This document shows positions 55,120-63,522 of a stretch of DNA of 64,000 nucleotides, in pieces. Position 1 is the stretch's first letter. Each line of letters begins with the position of its first letter. The notes below the pieces were generated by a model. The model was given only the letters and a program-made list of their open reading frames with translations. It was not told where the DNA came from and ran no database searches. The translations under genes were made by a program, and so were the position numbers. This DNA is from Lachnospiraceae bacterium (GTDB lineage Bacteria > Bacillota > Clostridia > Lachnospirales > Lachnospiraceae), in assembly GCA_017465475.1 (NCBI GenBank), contig JAFTWC010000037.1, forward strand, positions 1 through 64,000, written 5' to 3'.

Positions 55120-56463
55120 ATGAGAGTGTTGAAGAGATTTAGAAAATTAATGGCGACCGTTTTAGTTTGCGGTTTGGTTATGGCAGGAATGGCAGGCTGT
55201 GCCTGTGGTGATGGTTTGGGAGATAACGGAAACGGAACTACTACGCCGGGTGCAGGCCAGTCCGGAAACGAAGGCGGGCAGGCTGAGGGCGAGGCTAAGA
55301 AGATTACCCTTACGGTATGGTCTCCGGCAGAGGATCAAGCTGCTCAGAAAGGTGCGCCCAACGGACTTCTTGCCAAATGGTGTGAGGAGTTTGACAATGC
55401 CCATCCGGAATGGGATATTACGTTTCAGTATGGGGTTTGCTCCGAAGGGGATGCAAGAGATGTGGTAACCAAGGATTTAGATGCGGCAGCGGACGTATAT
55501 ATGTATGCCAATGACCAGCTGGCGACTTTGGTGGGTGCCGGTGCATTGGCAGAGTTTGGCGGTTCCGCACTTCAGACCATTAAGGATACCAATAACGATA
55601 CCATGTTTCGTAGCGTAACTTATGAGGATGCGGTGTATGGAGTGCCGTATACGCCGAACACGTTAATTTTATATTATAACGATGAAATGTTTGATGAAGA
55701 TGAAGTAAAGTCCTTAAATACGATGTTGGAAAAGGATTTGGGAAAAGGTGTGGCGGCATTTGCCATGGATTTGACCGATAGCTGGTATATTGAACAGTTC
55801 TATTATGCAGGCGGATTTACCTTGTACGGACCGGATGGTACGGATGAGGCAGCAGGGACCGACATTGGTGATTTTGGGTTTGTAACGGAGTATTTGGTGG
55901 ATTTAGTGAAGAATCCTAAGTTTCATAAGGAGTCCGGAGACGATTCCATTACTCGTTTGGCAAACGGTACCCTGGGTGCTTTGGTGTCCGGTTCCTGGAA
56001 GGCAAGTGCGATTAAGGAAGCATTAGGTGACGATTTTGAGACGGCAGAACTTCCGTCGGTAACCTTTGATAACGGAGTATCCGGCGTGATGCGCCAGTTT
56101 ACCGGTTCCAAGGCAGTAGGTGTGAATCCGCGAAGCGAAAATATGGGTGCTGCAGTGGCACTTGCATTATACCTTGGTAGCGAAAGCGTGCAGAGAGACC
56201 GTTTCGAATATCGCAGTGTAACCCCGGTGAATGTGAATCTTGCGTCTTCGGAAGCTGTGTTGGAAAGCGAAGTGGCAGAGGCGGAGAACGCAGTAGTGCT
56301 TCACACGTCTGTGGTGCAGCCGACGGTGCCGGCTATTTCCAATTGGTTCAAAATTGTAGAAACCTTTGCGGAAGAGATTTATAACGGAACCATTACCAAG
56401 GAGAATGCAGCGGAGCGGACCAAGCAGTTAGAAGAAGCTTTGAATGCGGGTACCGGATTTTAA
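55120..56463 (+). CDS. malE: maltodextrin-type ABC substrate-binding lipoprotein
   Basis: A 447-residue extracytoplasmic binding protein. The signal peptide ends AGMAGCACG with the lipobox Cys near residue 27, followed by a Gly/Asn/Thr/Glu linker. The mature protein starts KITLTVWSPAEDQ, typical of family 1 (MalE/cyclodextrin-binding) proteins. VYGVPYTPNTLILYYNDEMF near 180 and the SGSWKASAI hinge region near 290 are family features. Its malF and malG partners follow directly, and malQ lies upstream. Maltose or maltodextrin is the likely ligand (inference). Confidence 0.88.
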   Translation: MRVLKRFRKLMATVLVCGLVMAGMAGCACGDGLGDNGNGTTTPGAGQSGNEGGQAEGEAKKITLTVWSPAEDQAAQKGAPNGLLAKWCEEFDNAHPEWDITFQYGVCSEGDARDVVTKDLDAAADVYMYANDQLATLVGAGALAEFGGSALQTIKDTNNDTMFRSVTYEDAVYGVPYTPNTLILYYNDEMFDEDEVKSLNTMLEKDLGKGVAAFAMDLTDSWYIEQFYYAGGFTLYGPDGTDEAAGTDIGDFGFVTEYLVDLVKNPKFHKESGDDSITRLANGTLGALVSGSWKASAIKEALGDDFETAELPSVTFDNGVSGVMRQFTGSKAVGVNPRSENMGAAVALALYLGSESVQRDRFEYRSVTPVNVNLASSEAVLESEVAEAENAVVLHTSVVQPTVPAISNWFKIVETFAEEIYNGTITKENAAERTKQLEEALNAGTGF

Positions 56464-56530
56464 TTGAAGAAAGAAAAGGGCTGTCCGGATGTGCGTCAGG
56501 ATACCCGCGTCTCGAAAACAAGGAGGTAGT

Positions 56531-57916
56531 ATGAAAAAAGCGAAAAAATTTACAGCCATGGGGGAGGCGGGCTTTTTAGAGTCCTTTAGAAAAGGCGATA
56601 TTTATACGAAGCTATCCCTTCTTGTGCCGGGGCTTGGTAATATCAGACGAGGGCAAATCGCGAAAGGATTGTTGTTTTTGTTTCTTACGGTTGCTTATAT
56701 TATTTATTTTTGGAGCACGGGAGTGTCTGTGCTTCAAAAGTTACCTACGTTGGGAACAAAGACTCAGGAAAAGGTTTGGGACGATGCCCAGGGAATCTTT
56801 GTGTACGAACCGGGAGATAATTCCCTTCTTATTTTGCTTTCCGGTGTGATTTTTGTGTTTGTGACCTTGGCCTTTTCCCTGCTGTTGCGGGCAGCAGTGC
56901 GTTCTGCCTACTTTGGAGAGGAACTGGTACGAGCAGGGAGGAAATTACCGAAGTTCCGGGAAGAAATCGAGATGCACTTTAACGGAAGGCTCCATCGGAC
57001 CCTTCTGTTTCTCCCTGTGCTGGGTGTGCTTGTTTTTACCATATTGCCGTTGGTCTTTATGATTAGTATGGCATTTACCAACTATGACAGGGATCATCAG
57101 GTGCCGGGAAAGCTGTTTACCTGGGTGGGACTGGATAATTTCCGCACGGTATTGGATTTTGACGGAGCCTTCGGACAGACTTTCTGGCCGATTCTCGGCT
57201 GGACCTTTACCTGGGCGATTTTTGCAACGTTTTTGAACTATATTTTGGGAATGTTGCTGGCAATTCTTATTAATAAAAAAGAGATACATTGGAAAGGATT
57301 TTGGAGATTTTGCTTTATCTTATCCATTGCGGTTCCTCAGTTTGTAACCCTTCTTACCATGCGGACACTTTTGCAGCCCAACGGAGCTGTCAATGTGTTG
57401 TTGCGGGAATGGGGTCTTATTGCGCAGGACGCGGCACTGCCGTTTTTTACCAATGCTACCTGGGCAAGAGTCACGATTATTCTTGTGAATATCTGGGTAG
57501 GTGTTCCTTATACGTTGTTGACAACTACAGGTATTTTGCAGAACATTCCCACAGAGCTTTATGAAGCGGCAAAGGTGGACGGCGCCAATGCCAGAGTAAC
57601 TTTTTTTAAGATAACGTTACCCTATATGCTGTTTGTCACTGCACCAACGTTGATTACTACTTTTATCAACAATATCAATAACTTTAATGTTATTTATTTG
57701 CTCTCCGGCGGTGCTCCTGCAACTTTGGAATATTATCGGGGAACGGCGGGGAAGACGGATTTGCTCGTAACGTGGCTTTATAAGCTGACCATTGATAATA
57801 AAGATTATTGTTACGGTGCGGTGATCGGTATTTTGACCTTTGTGATTTCTATTGCAATTTCATTAGTGGCGTACCGAAGAACGGCAGCCTATAAAAACGA
57901 GGAGGGATTCCAATGA
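56531..57916 (+). CDS. malF: maltodextrin-type ABC permease MalF
   Basis: A 461-residue membrane protein from the ATG at 56531 (AGGAGG site). An N-terminal cytoplasmic segment is followed by one hydrophobic segment near residues 50-70, another near 100-125, and then the six-helix core. The coupling motif EAAKVDGANARVTFFKITLP is near residue 350, and NFNVIYLLSGGAP near 395. The long N-terminal extension with extra helices is normal for Firmicutes MalF. It overlaps malG by four bases (ATGA). Confidence 0.93.
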   Translation: MKKAKKFTAMGEAGFLESFRKGDIYTKLSLLVPGLGNIRRGQIAKGLLFLFLTVAYIIYFWSTGVSVLQKLPTLGTKTQEKVWDDAQGIFVYEPGDNSLLILLSGVIFVFVTLAFSLLLRAAVRSAYFGEELVRAGRKLPKFREEIEMHFNGRLHRTLLFLPVLGVLVFTILPLVFMISMAFTNYDRDHQVPGKLFTWVGLDNFRTVLDFDGAFGQTFWPILGWTFTWAIFATFLNYILGMLLAILINKKEIHWKGFWRFCFILSIAVPQFVTLLTMRTLLQPNGAVNVLLREWGLIAQDAALPFFTNATWARVTIILVNIWVGVPYTLLTTTGILQNIPTELYEAAKVDGANARVTFFKITLPYMLFVTAPTLITTFINNINNFNVIYLLSGGAPATLEYYRGTAGKTDLLVTWLYKLTIDNKDYCYGAVIGILTFVISIAISLVAYRRTAAYKNEEGFQ

Positions 57917-58776
57917 AAAACGGTTCTGTGAAAAGAAAGAAAAAAATCCGCACGGTACTTCTTCATGTGCTTCTGGCTACATTAGCTTTGGTGTGGTTGT
58001 TCCCGATTTTGTGGATTGTTATGACATCTCTGCGAGGAGAACCGGGTTCTTATTTTACCACCTTTTTTCCAAAGAAAATTACCTTTGCCAATTTCACACG
58101 GTTGTTTACGGAAACGGAGGTGTTAAACTTCCCTCGCTGGTTTGCCAATACGCTTATTGTTTCTGTATTCACTTGTATCATTTCTACCTTTTTCGTGCTG
58201 GCGGTATCCTATTCCATGTCCCGTATGCGCTTTAAGATGCGAAAGCCTTTCATGAATGTGGCTTTGGTATTAGGGATGTTTCCGGCATTTATGTCTATGA
58301 TTGCGGTGTACTATATTTTAAAGGGAATTAACCTGACGGAAGGTGTTATGAAGTTAGTGGCTCTGGTATTGGTGTATTCTGCAAGTACAGGCCTGGGTTT
58401 TTATATTGCGAAAGGCTTTTTCGATACCATACCGAAGAGTGTGGATGAGGCGGCCATGATTGACGGAGCTTCCCGGTTTAAGATTTTCTATAAGATTACG
58501 GTACCTCTTTCCAAGCCGATTATTGTGTATACGGTGATTACGTCCTTTTTAGCACCGTGGTTGGATTTTATTTTTGCACGGGTGATTGCCGGAGCCGACA
58601 GCCGGTATTATACGGTGGCCATCGGTCTCTGGAATATGTTGGAGAGGGAATATGTGTATCACTATTACACCCGGTTTGCGGCAGGTTCCGTATGTGTGGC
58701 CATTCCCATTGCGGCATTGTTCCTTTTCACCCAGCGGTATTATGCCGAAGGGTTGTCCGGTGCGGTAAAAGGGTGA
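57913..58776 (+). CDS. malG: maltodextrin-type ABC permease MalG
   Basis: A 287-residue permease with six membrane helices. It starts at the ATG overlapping the malF stop. WIVMTSLRGEPGSYFTTFFP is the first loop, the coupling motif is DEAAMIDGASRFKIFYKITVP near residue 180 (excerpt DEAAMIDGAS), and the tail ends AEGLSGAVKG, the usual MalG ending. No ATPase gene is in the operon, so it probably uses a shared MsmX-type ATPase. Palindrome 2 begins a few bases after the stop. Confidence 0.94.
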   Translation: MKNGSVKRKKKIRTVLLHVLLATLALVWLFPILWIVMTSLRGEPGSYFTTFFPKKITFANFTRLFTETEVLNFPRWFANTLIVSVFTCIISTFFVLAVSYSMSRMRFKMRKPFMNVALVLGMFPAFMSMIAVYYILKGINLTEGVMKLVALVLVYSASTGLGFYIAKGFFDTIPKSVDEAAMIDGASRFKIFYKITVPLSKPIIVYTVITSFLAPWLDFIFARVIAGADSRYYTVAIGLWNMLEREYVYHYYTRFAAGSVCVAIPIAALFLFTQRYYAEGLSGAVKG

Positions 58777-58782
58777 TTTCCC

Positions 58783-59032
58783 GTTCTTGCAAGCAGGGGA
58801 GTTTCTGATAACAGGAAAAAGCTCTTGCATAATCTTATTTTTTCAAAGCGCAACGCTTCGTCAAACTTCCTCTAACCGGATTCTAAACGTCACTCGGGTG
58901 TGGCCTCGAGACTTAGAACCGGTAAGAGGTGATTTCGACTCAGCTAAAAACGCGGTCCTTCGGACAAATTCAAAAATAAGAGTATGCAAGAGCTTTTTCC
59001 TGTTTTGCGAGTTACTTAATGCTTGCAAGAAC
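58783..59032. repeat. giant imperfect palindrome 2 (about 250 bp)
   Basis: Outer arms GTTCTTGCAAGCA (58783-58795) and TGCTTGCAAGAAC (59020-59032), 13/13. Inner arms 58810-58842 with 58972-59004 match at 32 of 33. The head has an AAGCG-CAA-CGCTT hairpin, a CCTCT.ACCGG.TTCTAA / TTAGAACCGG.AAGAGG stem (58869-58886 with 58913-58929) capped by CTCG/CGAG, and a GTCC-TTC-GGAC hairpin, like a cloverleaf. A CGAGCCG/CGGCTCG hairpin lies just beyond (59043-59069). It sits between convergent malG and merR genes. No coding frame. Confidence 0.87.
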
Positions 59033-59090
59033 CCGCCACGCCCGAGCCGATGGTTAGATGGACGGCTCGGAGGGGGGCTAAAGTACTTGT

Positions 59091-59960
59091 TTATTGCGTC
59101 TTCTTCTCGATAAAGACATCAATCATCTTTCGGATGTTATCTGCGGTTCCTTCGCCGTATCGGTGGTTAATTGTCATTTCCAATGTGTCGCCTGCGGCAG
59201 ATGGTTCAGTGCCTCCCAGAGTGGATTCGGTGAAGCAGCGGAAAGAAACCAATTGCTCCGAAAGAGGAAGGTCATGTAACGATTCCGAGTCGGAGGCCAT
59301 TCCTAAGGAACGCATCAGAATGGTATAAGGGGCTTTCCATTCCTGGAAGACATCCTCCACCTTTTCTAATACGGAAGGAGAAGCAGGGTCTTCTTCCTGA
59401 CAGCAGCTCAAGGCCATAAGTTTTACTACGTAACCTTGCATAACAGGAATCAACTGGTTCATTTGTTCCCGTTGCGGTTCTTCCAATCCGGAAAGAAAGT
59501 CGATGGACTGTTGCAGATTCTCCATGTTGGAGGTTTCCGAAAAGGTTCCGCCCTTTTTGTAATCATAGAGCTCTTTTAGGGTGTCTTTTGACTGCGGATT
59601 CGATAAGGCTGCCATGGTTTCTGCCATGGAAATCAAGCCGTCCAAACGTGTCCGCTCCTTTTTTAAACGTTCAATGGCATCCCGATATCTTGCCTGACGT
59701 TCTTCCATATGGTCAAATCCGGTGACCGTATCAATAAATTCTTTGATTTCTTTGCGGGTATAGCCCACCATGGAAAAGAGCTGGATGGTGGAGATTCTGC
59801 CTACAGCATCTTCATCGTAGAGCCAGTAACCTCCTTCCGTGGTGGTAGTAGGGTGTACCAAATCCATCTTATCGTATTCCTGCAATGCTTTTCGGGAAAC
59901 ACCCACCAGTTTGGTTACTTCGCTTAATTTCATAAGTTTCTGTTCTGTATTCTGATTCAT
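59091..59960 (-). CDS. MerR-family transcriptional regulator
   Basis: A 289-residue regulator. The N-terminal winged helix (about 8-80) has KLSEVTKLVGVSRKALQEYD and GGYWLYDEDAVGRISTIQLF. A coiled-coil dimer helix follows (about 85-125). The C-terminal part of about 160 residues is a probable effector domain with a CC pair (ALSCCQEEDP), not recognised. The ATG follows AAAGGAG. Its own promoter has a 19-bp spacer with a dyad, the MerR hallmark, so it is probably autoregulated. The divergent gene pair is a chromate transporter. Confidence 0.9.
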   Translation of the reverse strand: MNQNTEQKLMKLSEVTKLVGVSRKALQEYDKMDLVHPTTTTEGGYWLYDEDAVGRISTIQLFSMVGYTRKEIKEFIDTVTGFDHMEERQARYRDAIERLKKERTRLDGLISMAETMAALSNPQSKDTLKELYDYKKGGTFSETSNMENLQQSIDFLSGLEEPQREQMNQLIPVMQGYVVKLMALSCCQEEDPASPSVLEKVEDVFQEWKAPYTILMRSLGMASDSESLHDLPLSEQLVSFRCFTESTLGGTEPSAAGDTLEMTINHRYGEGTADNIRKMIDVFIEKKTQ

Positions 59961-60038
59961 CTTACTATCTCCTTTTTGGTTGTGCTACAAATCCTTGTCC
60001 GGCCGTGACAGGACGTGTATGTTTTTTGTTACAAATGC

Positions 60039-60069
60039 ATTGTAAACCTGCGCCCAGGGAGCAAGTCAA
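60039..60069 (-). promoter_or_regulatory. merR promoter with 19-bp spacer and dyad
   Basis: On the minus strand TTGACT (60064-60069), 19 bp, TACAAT (60039-60044). The spacer contains the dyad TGC-n-CC-nnn-GG-n-GCA. Overlong spacing that needs DNA distortion is typical of MerR-activated promoters. Confidence 0.8.
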
Positions 60070-60102
60070 GCGTTTTTTTCATTATTTTAAAAAATGTCAA
60101 GA

Positions 60103-60131
60103 TTGAGTTTGGGATATTCCTGTGTTACAAT
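60103..60131 (+). promoter_or_regulatory. promoter of the chromate transporter pair
   Basis: TTGAGT (60103-60108), 17 bp, TACAAT (60126-60131), about 40 bp before the first chr gene. Confidence 0.8.
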
Positions 60132-60171
60132 AGGTGCGAATAAAAAAAGAGGATTCAGAAAGGAACAAAAG

Positions 60172-60735
60172 ATGTTAGCGGAATTATTTTTGACCTTTGC
60201 AAAAATCGGTTTGTTCACCTTTGGTGGCGGGTATGCCATGATTGCGCAAATCAAAGAGGTTGTAGTCGAGCAGAAAAAGTGGTTAGACGATGAAGAGTTG
60301 ATGCAGATTATTACGGTGGCTGAGTCCACACCGGGACCGATTGCCATTAATATGGCGACCTATGTGGGTTACAAGAAAAAGGGAATTGCGGGAAGTGCCA
60401 TGGCGACCCTTGGAGTGGTGGTGCCGTCCCTGGTGATTTTGTTTACCATTTCGTTGTTTTTGGATGCATTTTTACAAAACAAGTATGTGGCATATGCGTT
60501 TACCGGAATCAAATGTGGTGTGGCGTTTTTGATTTTGCGGGCAGGACTTGGCCTGTTCCAAAAGATAGAAAAACGGGCAATTCCGCGGATTACCTTCGGA
60601 ATCGTATTTGTGTTGATGATTTTATTTGATTTGTTTGCCATATCCTTCAGTTCTGTTTGGTTTATTTTGATGGGCGGAGTTTTGGGAATTGCTTTATATG
60701 CAGTGTTTTCTCCGAAGAAGGAGGGAAAGGAATGA
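60172..60735 (+). CDS. chromate transporter, short-chain (first half)
   Basis: A 187-residue membrane protein of the CHR family; the short-chain form equals one half of ChrA. The ATG at 60172 follows AAAGGAAC. LTFAKIGLFTFGGGYAMIA near residue 8 and AESTPGPIAINMATYVGY near 50 are the signature motifs. About five to six hydrophobic segments are present. It is coupled to the second half by a 4-bp overlap. Chromate or sulfate transport is only a family-based guess. Confidence 0.92.
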   Translation: MLAELFLTFAKIGLFTFGGGYAMIAQIKEVVVEQKKWLDDEELMQIITVAESTPGPIAINMATYVGYKKKGIAGSAMATLGVVVPSLVILFTISLFLDAFLQNKYVAYAFTGIKCGVAFLILRAGLGLFQKIEKRAIPRITFGIVFVLMILFDLFAISFSSVWFILMGGVLGIALYAVFSPKKEGKE

Positions 60736-61316
60736 TTTATTTACAGCTTTTTTTGGAGTTCTTTAAAATCGGTTTGTTCTGTTTTGGCGGAGCCTTCGGA
60801 ATGATTCCGCTTATTGAGGAAACCGTGATAACCCACGGGTGGCTTACGGAGGCAGAGTTTTTCAACTTACTTGGTGTATGCGAGTCCACACCGGGTCCCA
60901 TTGCGGTCAATACAGCAACTTATGTGGGCTCTGTCATGGGCGGCCCCCTCGGAAGTATCGTTGCCACGTTAGGCGTGGTACTGCCGTCGTTTCTTATTAT
61001 TTTACTCATTGCATCCGTAATGAAAAACCTGACGGATAATAAATATTTCAAGGGATTTATGCGGGGTGTAAAGCCGGTGGTGGTAGCACTCATATTGTCT
61101 ACGGGAAGTATGCTTTTGTTAAAGGCAATGGGATTTGCCAGACTGCATGACGTTAGAGTCGATGCGGTATCTGTAGTAATATTGGTGCTTCTTTTGGCAA
61201 TCTATTTCGGGATTACCCGCTTTTGGAAAAAGAAGCTTAGTGCCGTGAAGGTTGTTTTGCTGTCGGCGGCATTGGGCATCTTGGTGTCTATGGTGTTTGA
61301 GGCAGTAGGAGCATAA
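60732..61316 (+). CDS. chromate transporter, short-chain (second half)
   Basis: A 194-residue homolog of the preceding gene. Its ATG overlaps the upstream stop (ATGA). FFKIGLFCFGGAFGMIPLIEE and CESTPGPIAVNTATYVGSVMG are the same motifs in diverged form. The two probably form a heterodimer equivalent to full-length ChrA, with opposite membrane orientation (known for such pairs). There is no terminator within 130 bp downstream. Confidence 0.92.
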   Translation: MIYLQLFLEFFKIGLFCFGGAFGMIPLIEETVITHGWLTEAEFFNLLGVCESTPGPIAVNTATYVGSVMGGPLGSIVATLGVVLPSFLIILLIASVMKNLTDNKYFKGFMRGVKPVVVALILSTGSMLLLKAMGFARLHDVRVDAVSVVILVLLLAIYFGITRFWKKKLSAVKVVLLSAALGILVSMVFEAVGA

Positions 61317-61385
61317 AGCAGTTATGGGATTGTAAGTTTGGAGAATGTCGTTTGTGGGAAAAATGTGTCGTTCATGAAAACGTAG

Positions 61386-61415
61386 TTGCAGGACGATGAA
61401 TTCTAATGATACAAT
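61386..61415 (+). promoter_or_regulatory. promoter of the small membrane protein gene
   Basis: TTGCAG (61386-61391), 18 bp, TACAAT (61410-61415), about 37 bp before the start codon. Confidence 0.65.
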
Positions 61416-61451
61416 AATATGTATTGGTATACGAAAGAAGGAGGGAGCGAT

Positions 61452-61730
61452 ATGAAGTTTGAGAAAATGAGTGAGAGAATTCACAAGGAAACGAAACTGT
61501 ATATCAGAATACTTTACATATTGTTTTTTGCGATTTTGCTTTTGGCTTTATTTTGTATGGCATTTGAATGGAGTGGCTTTGATATTTTATTTGATGTCGG
61601 TAAGTATGTCTGGAATATCACAGCGATTATTCTGATTCTCAGAATGTGTATGTCTTTCGAAAATGTGCTGAAACAGCATGATGCGTTAGTGGATAGGCTG
61701 GAGGAAAAAGAAAGAGAAACTGAAAAGTAA
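61452..61730 (+). CDS. small two-helix membrane protein of unknown function
   Basis: A 92-residue protein from the ATG at 61452 (GGAGGGAG site). Two hydrophobic segments (LYILFFAILLLALFCMAF, about 20-37, and VWNITAIILILRMCMSF, about 50-66) are followed by a charged coiled-coil tail rich in Glu and Lys (VDRLEEKERETEK). I do not recognise the family. It has its own promoter and a strong terminator, so it is a single-gene unit. Confidence 0.75.
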   Translation: MKFEKMSERIHKETKLYIRILYILFFAILLLALFCMAFEWSGFDILFDVGKYVWNITAIILILRMCMSFENVLKQHDALVDRLEEKERETEK

Positions 61731-61740
61731 GTAAAAAGAG

Positions 61741-61790
61741 AGGTCCCCTCTTTGGAACAAAAACGGTTGTTCCAAAGGGGGGACCTTTTT
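61741..61790. terminator. strong terminator
   Basis: A 20-bp stem (61741-61760 with 61767-61786, one G-U) with a short loop, followed by TTTTT. It ends the small membrane gene. Confidence 0.93.
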
Positions 61791-61863
61791 GTCACTGGAA
61801 GAGGTCGCAAGGGACCGTGCCGGAAGCCTGCGGACTCTTTGTTCCATTACGATAATCATACTG

Positions 61864-62124
61864 TTACCGATACAATATCCGCTTGATGGTATCTTCGGAA
61901 AGATGATACTCTGTGGCAAGGCAGGACACGGTAACGCCGGTCTGCTTCTTGGCGCGGATTTCAAGGTTTCTTGCTTCTAAAAGCTTCTTTGTACCGGACT
62001 TACTTCCCCATGCTCTGCGTGAGGTGGTTTCCGGCGGTATGTAAATAAGGCCGTCTCCGACGTAGCTTCGTACTTGATGAATGAGCCAGTCCGGAAGGAC
62101 CTTTTCTGCGTTGATATATGACAT
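61864..62124 (-). CDS. CD3324-like small helix-turn-helix protein
   Basis: An 86-residue protein from the ATG at 62124, 8 bp after AAAGGAG; the in-frame sequence upstream has no ribosome site. MSYINAEKVLPDWLIHQVRS and YIPPETTSRRAWGSKSG match the CD3324 family of Clostridia. The C-terminus (GVTVSCLATEYHLSEDTIKRIL) is a probable DNA-binding helix-turn-helix. Function is unknown, a small regulator being likely. It lies downstream of a candidate 21-residue peptide gene and a hairpin. Confidence 0.82.
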   Translation of the reverse strand: MSYINAEKVLPDWLIHQVRSYVGDGLIYIPPETTSRRAWGSKSGTKKLLEARNLEIRAKKQTGVTVSCLATEYHLSEDTIKRILYR

Positions 62125-62204
62125 AAAAATCACTCCTTTGAATGCGGCGAGATTGCAAAGGCTGTGTGACAGCGAAGCAATCCGTTGTTTAGTTACATTC
62201 AAAA

Positions 62205-62276
62205 GTGCAGCATATATCTGAATAATAATAAGCGGCTGTACCGCTCCGTACACTGCCGCTTAGATATAAGCTGCAC
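62205..62276 (-). repeat. hairpin between the peptide frame and the CD3324-like gene
   Basis: GTGCAGCATATATCT (62205-62219) pairs with 62262-62276 at 14 of 15 positions, and AAGCGGC (62230-62236) with GCCGCTT (62255-62261). There is no U-run. The hairpin starts inside the last codons of the peptide frame, so ribosomes on that frame would disturb it. Confidence 0.65.
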
Positions 62277-62325
62277 GGAGCTGATCAAATCCTGTTAAGT
62301 TATGTCCTCTTAAACGATAATCCAC
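62260..62325 (-). CDS. candidate 21-residue peptide
   Basis: A short frame starting GTG at 62325, after GAAGGGAG with 8-bp spacing, and encoding MDYRLRGHNLTGFDQLRAAY plus a final I. It has a consensus promoter 45 bp upstream and ends within a hairpin ahead of the CD3324-like gene. It could be a leader peptide that controls the downstream gene or an independent small peptide. There is no secretion signal. Evidence is limited to the site, promoter and position. Confidence 0.45.
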   Translation of the reverse strand: MDYRLRGHNLTGFDQLRAAYI

Positions 62326-62371
62326 GAAACTCACTCCCTTCTCGTGATAAAAAACAACTGCATCGGATAGT

Positions 62372-62400
62372 ATTGTAACATAAAGGAAGTGTTTTTTCAA
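62372..62400 (-). promoter_or_regulatory. promoter of the peptide/CD3324-like unit
   Basis: On the minus strand TTGAAA (62395-62400), 17 bp, TACAAT (62372-62377), ahead of the short peptide frame. Confidence 0.82.
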
Positions 62401-62462
62401 TGTCAGAGATGTGTCATATTTGGTTTAAAGCGTTTTTGACATAAAGAAGTTCGTCCGGCGGG

Positions 62463-62942
62463 TTATTCCGGGGAAGGATAGCTGATGGTGTTTCCCCAGG
62501 ATTTAATTTCCTCAAAAAATCCATCCACGGACATTAATCCGTAAGCCCATAAAAAGGCTCTGTCTTTTTCACTGATTTCGTCAAGACTCATCCAAAGGAC
62601 CTCCTTTAAAGGCGGATTATCGGAGGTTTCTTCCGGATCATAGCCGGTAATCGGTTCCTGGTCTTTTGGTATGCTTACTTCGAAGGAATATTCGGCGCTC
62701 CCCTCTAATTTATATTGTACAGTCAGGGGCCGTAGAATGGTTCCGTCCACTCCGCATTCTTCTTTCAATTCACGTAGAGCTGCCTGCTCCGGGGTTTCAC
62801 CATCTTCAATGCCGCCTCCCGGGACAGTGAAAAACTCGCGTCCGAAGTAGAATACTCGTTCCATTAATATTTTTTTGTCCCGAACAACAATTGCAACGCT
62901 GCGATTCCGCAGATATACATATTCTTTTTCCGTGTCTTGCAT
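62463..62942 (-). CDS. NUDIX hydrolase
   Basis: A 159-residue hydrolase of nucleoside-diphosphate-X compounds. The Nudix box GGGIEDGETPEQAALRELKE, continuing ECGV, lies near residues 42-65 and matches GX5EX7REUXEEXGU. NRSVAIVVRDKKILMERV precedes it, as in MutT-like housecleaning enzymes. The substrate is not predictable. The ATG at 62942 follows AGGAGG. The XRE regulator gene lies 29 bp upstream on the same strand, so the two may be co-transcribed. Confidence 0.92.
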   Translation of the reverse strand: MQDTEKEYVYLRNRSVAIVVRDKKILMERVFYFGREFFTVPGGGIEDGETPEQAALRELKEECGVDGTILRPLTVQYKLEGSAEYSFEVSIPKDQEPITGYDPEETSDNPPLKEVLWMSLDEISEKDRAFLWAYGLMSVDGFFEEIKSWGNTISYPSPE

Positions 62943-62971
62943 AAAAAGACCTCCTTATAGTTTGTAAATAA

Positions 62972-63397
62972 TCAGGGAAGGATTTTCTCTGAATACTGCT
63001 CCACCGGGGCTTGGGAGTCGAATTTGTATGCATTAAATGCTACGCCCCCCACAATTGTCAACAAGAGTTGTATAATAATGATAGCAAGAAAGACAATGCC
63101 GATGGTCTTCCAAACTCGGCGGGACCGTCGGTTTTTTATTACCAGCTGTTCATTTATTCTTGATAATTGTTCGGCAACCATGTCTACATTTGCATCGACC
63201 GCGACAGAACCACCCAGCAATGCGCTGACATCTGTTTCGAGTACATCGGCAATCTTTTTCAGCAGTTCCGCATCCGGGACAGAATATCCTTTTTCCCATT
63301 TGGAAACAGTTTGTCTGACCACATTTAATCTATTTGCCAATTCCTCTTGTGTAAAGCCTTTGTTCTTCCGTAAAGTTTTAATCGTTTCATTAAGCAT
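62972..63397 (-). CDS. membrane-anchored XRE-family regulator
   Basis: A 141-residue protein. The N-terminal Cro/CI helix-turn-helix (1-60) has IKTLRKNKGFTQEELANRLN and RQTVSKWEKGYSVPD. A linker (65-90) is followed by a basic RRSRRVW stretch and one membrane segment (IGIVFLAIIIIQLLLTIVGG, about 97-116), then a short outside tail. Such HTH-TM proteins are common in Clostridia. The ATG follows AAGGAGG. It may control itself and the NUDIX gene. Confidence 0.88.
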   Translation of the reverse strand: MLNETIKTLRKNKGFTQEELANRLNVVRQTVSKWEKGYSVPDAELLKKIADVLETDVSALLGGSVAVDANVDMVAEQLSRINEQLVIKNRRSRRVWKTIGIVFLAIIIIQLLLTIVGGVAFNAYKFDSQAPVEQYSEKILP

Positions 63398-63522
63398 ATG
63401 TGCGCCTCCTTTTTTTATAATTTTATTCTGTCACAGAAGCACAATTGCATCAAGCAACGCAAAGTAACATTGCGGGAAATATCAGCTGTGCAGGCTTTTG
63501 GACAGAAACAGAGTCCTTATGC

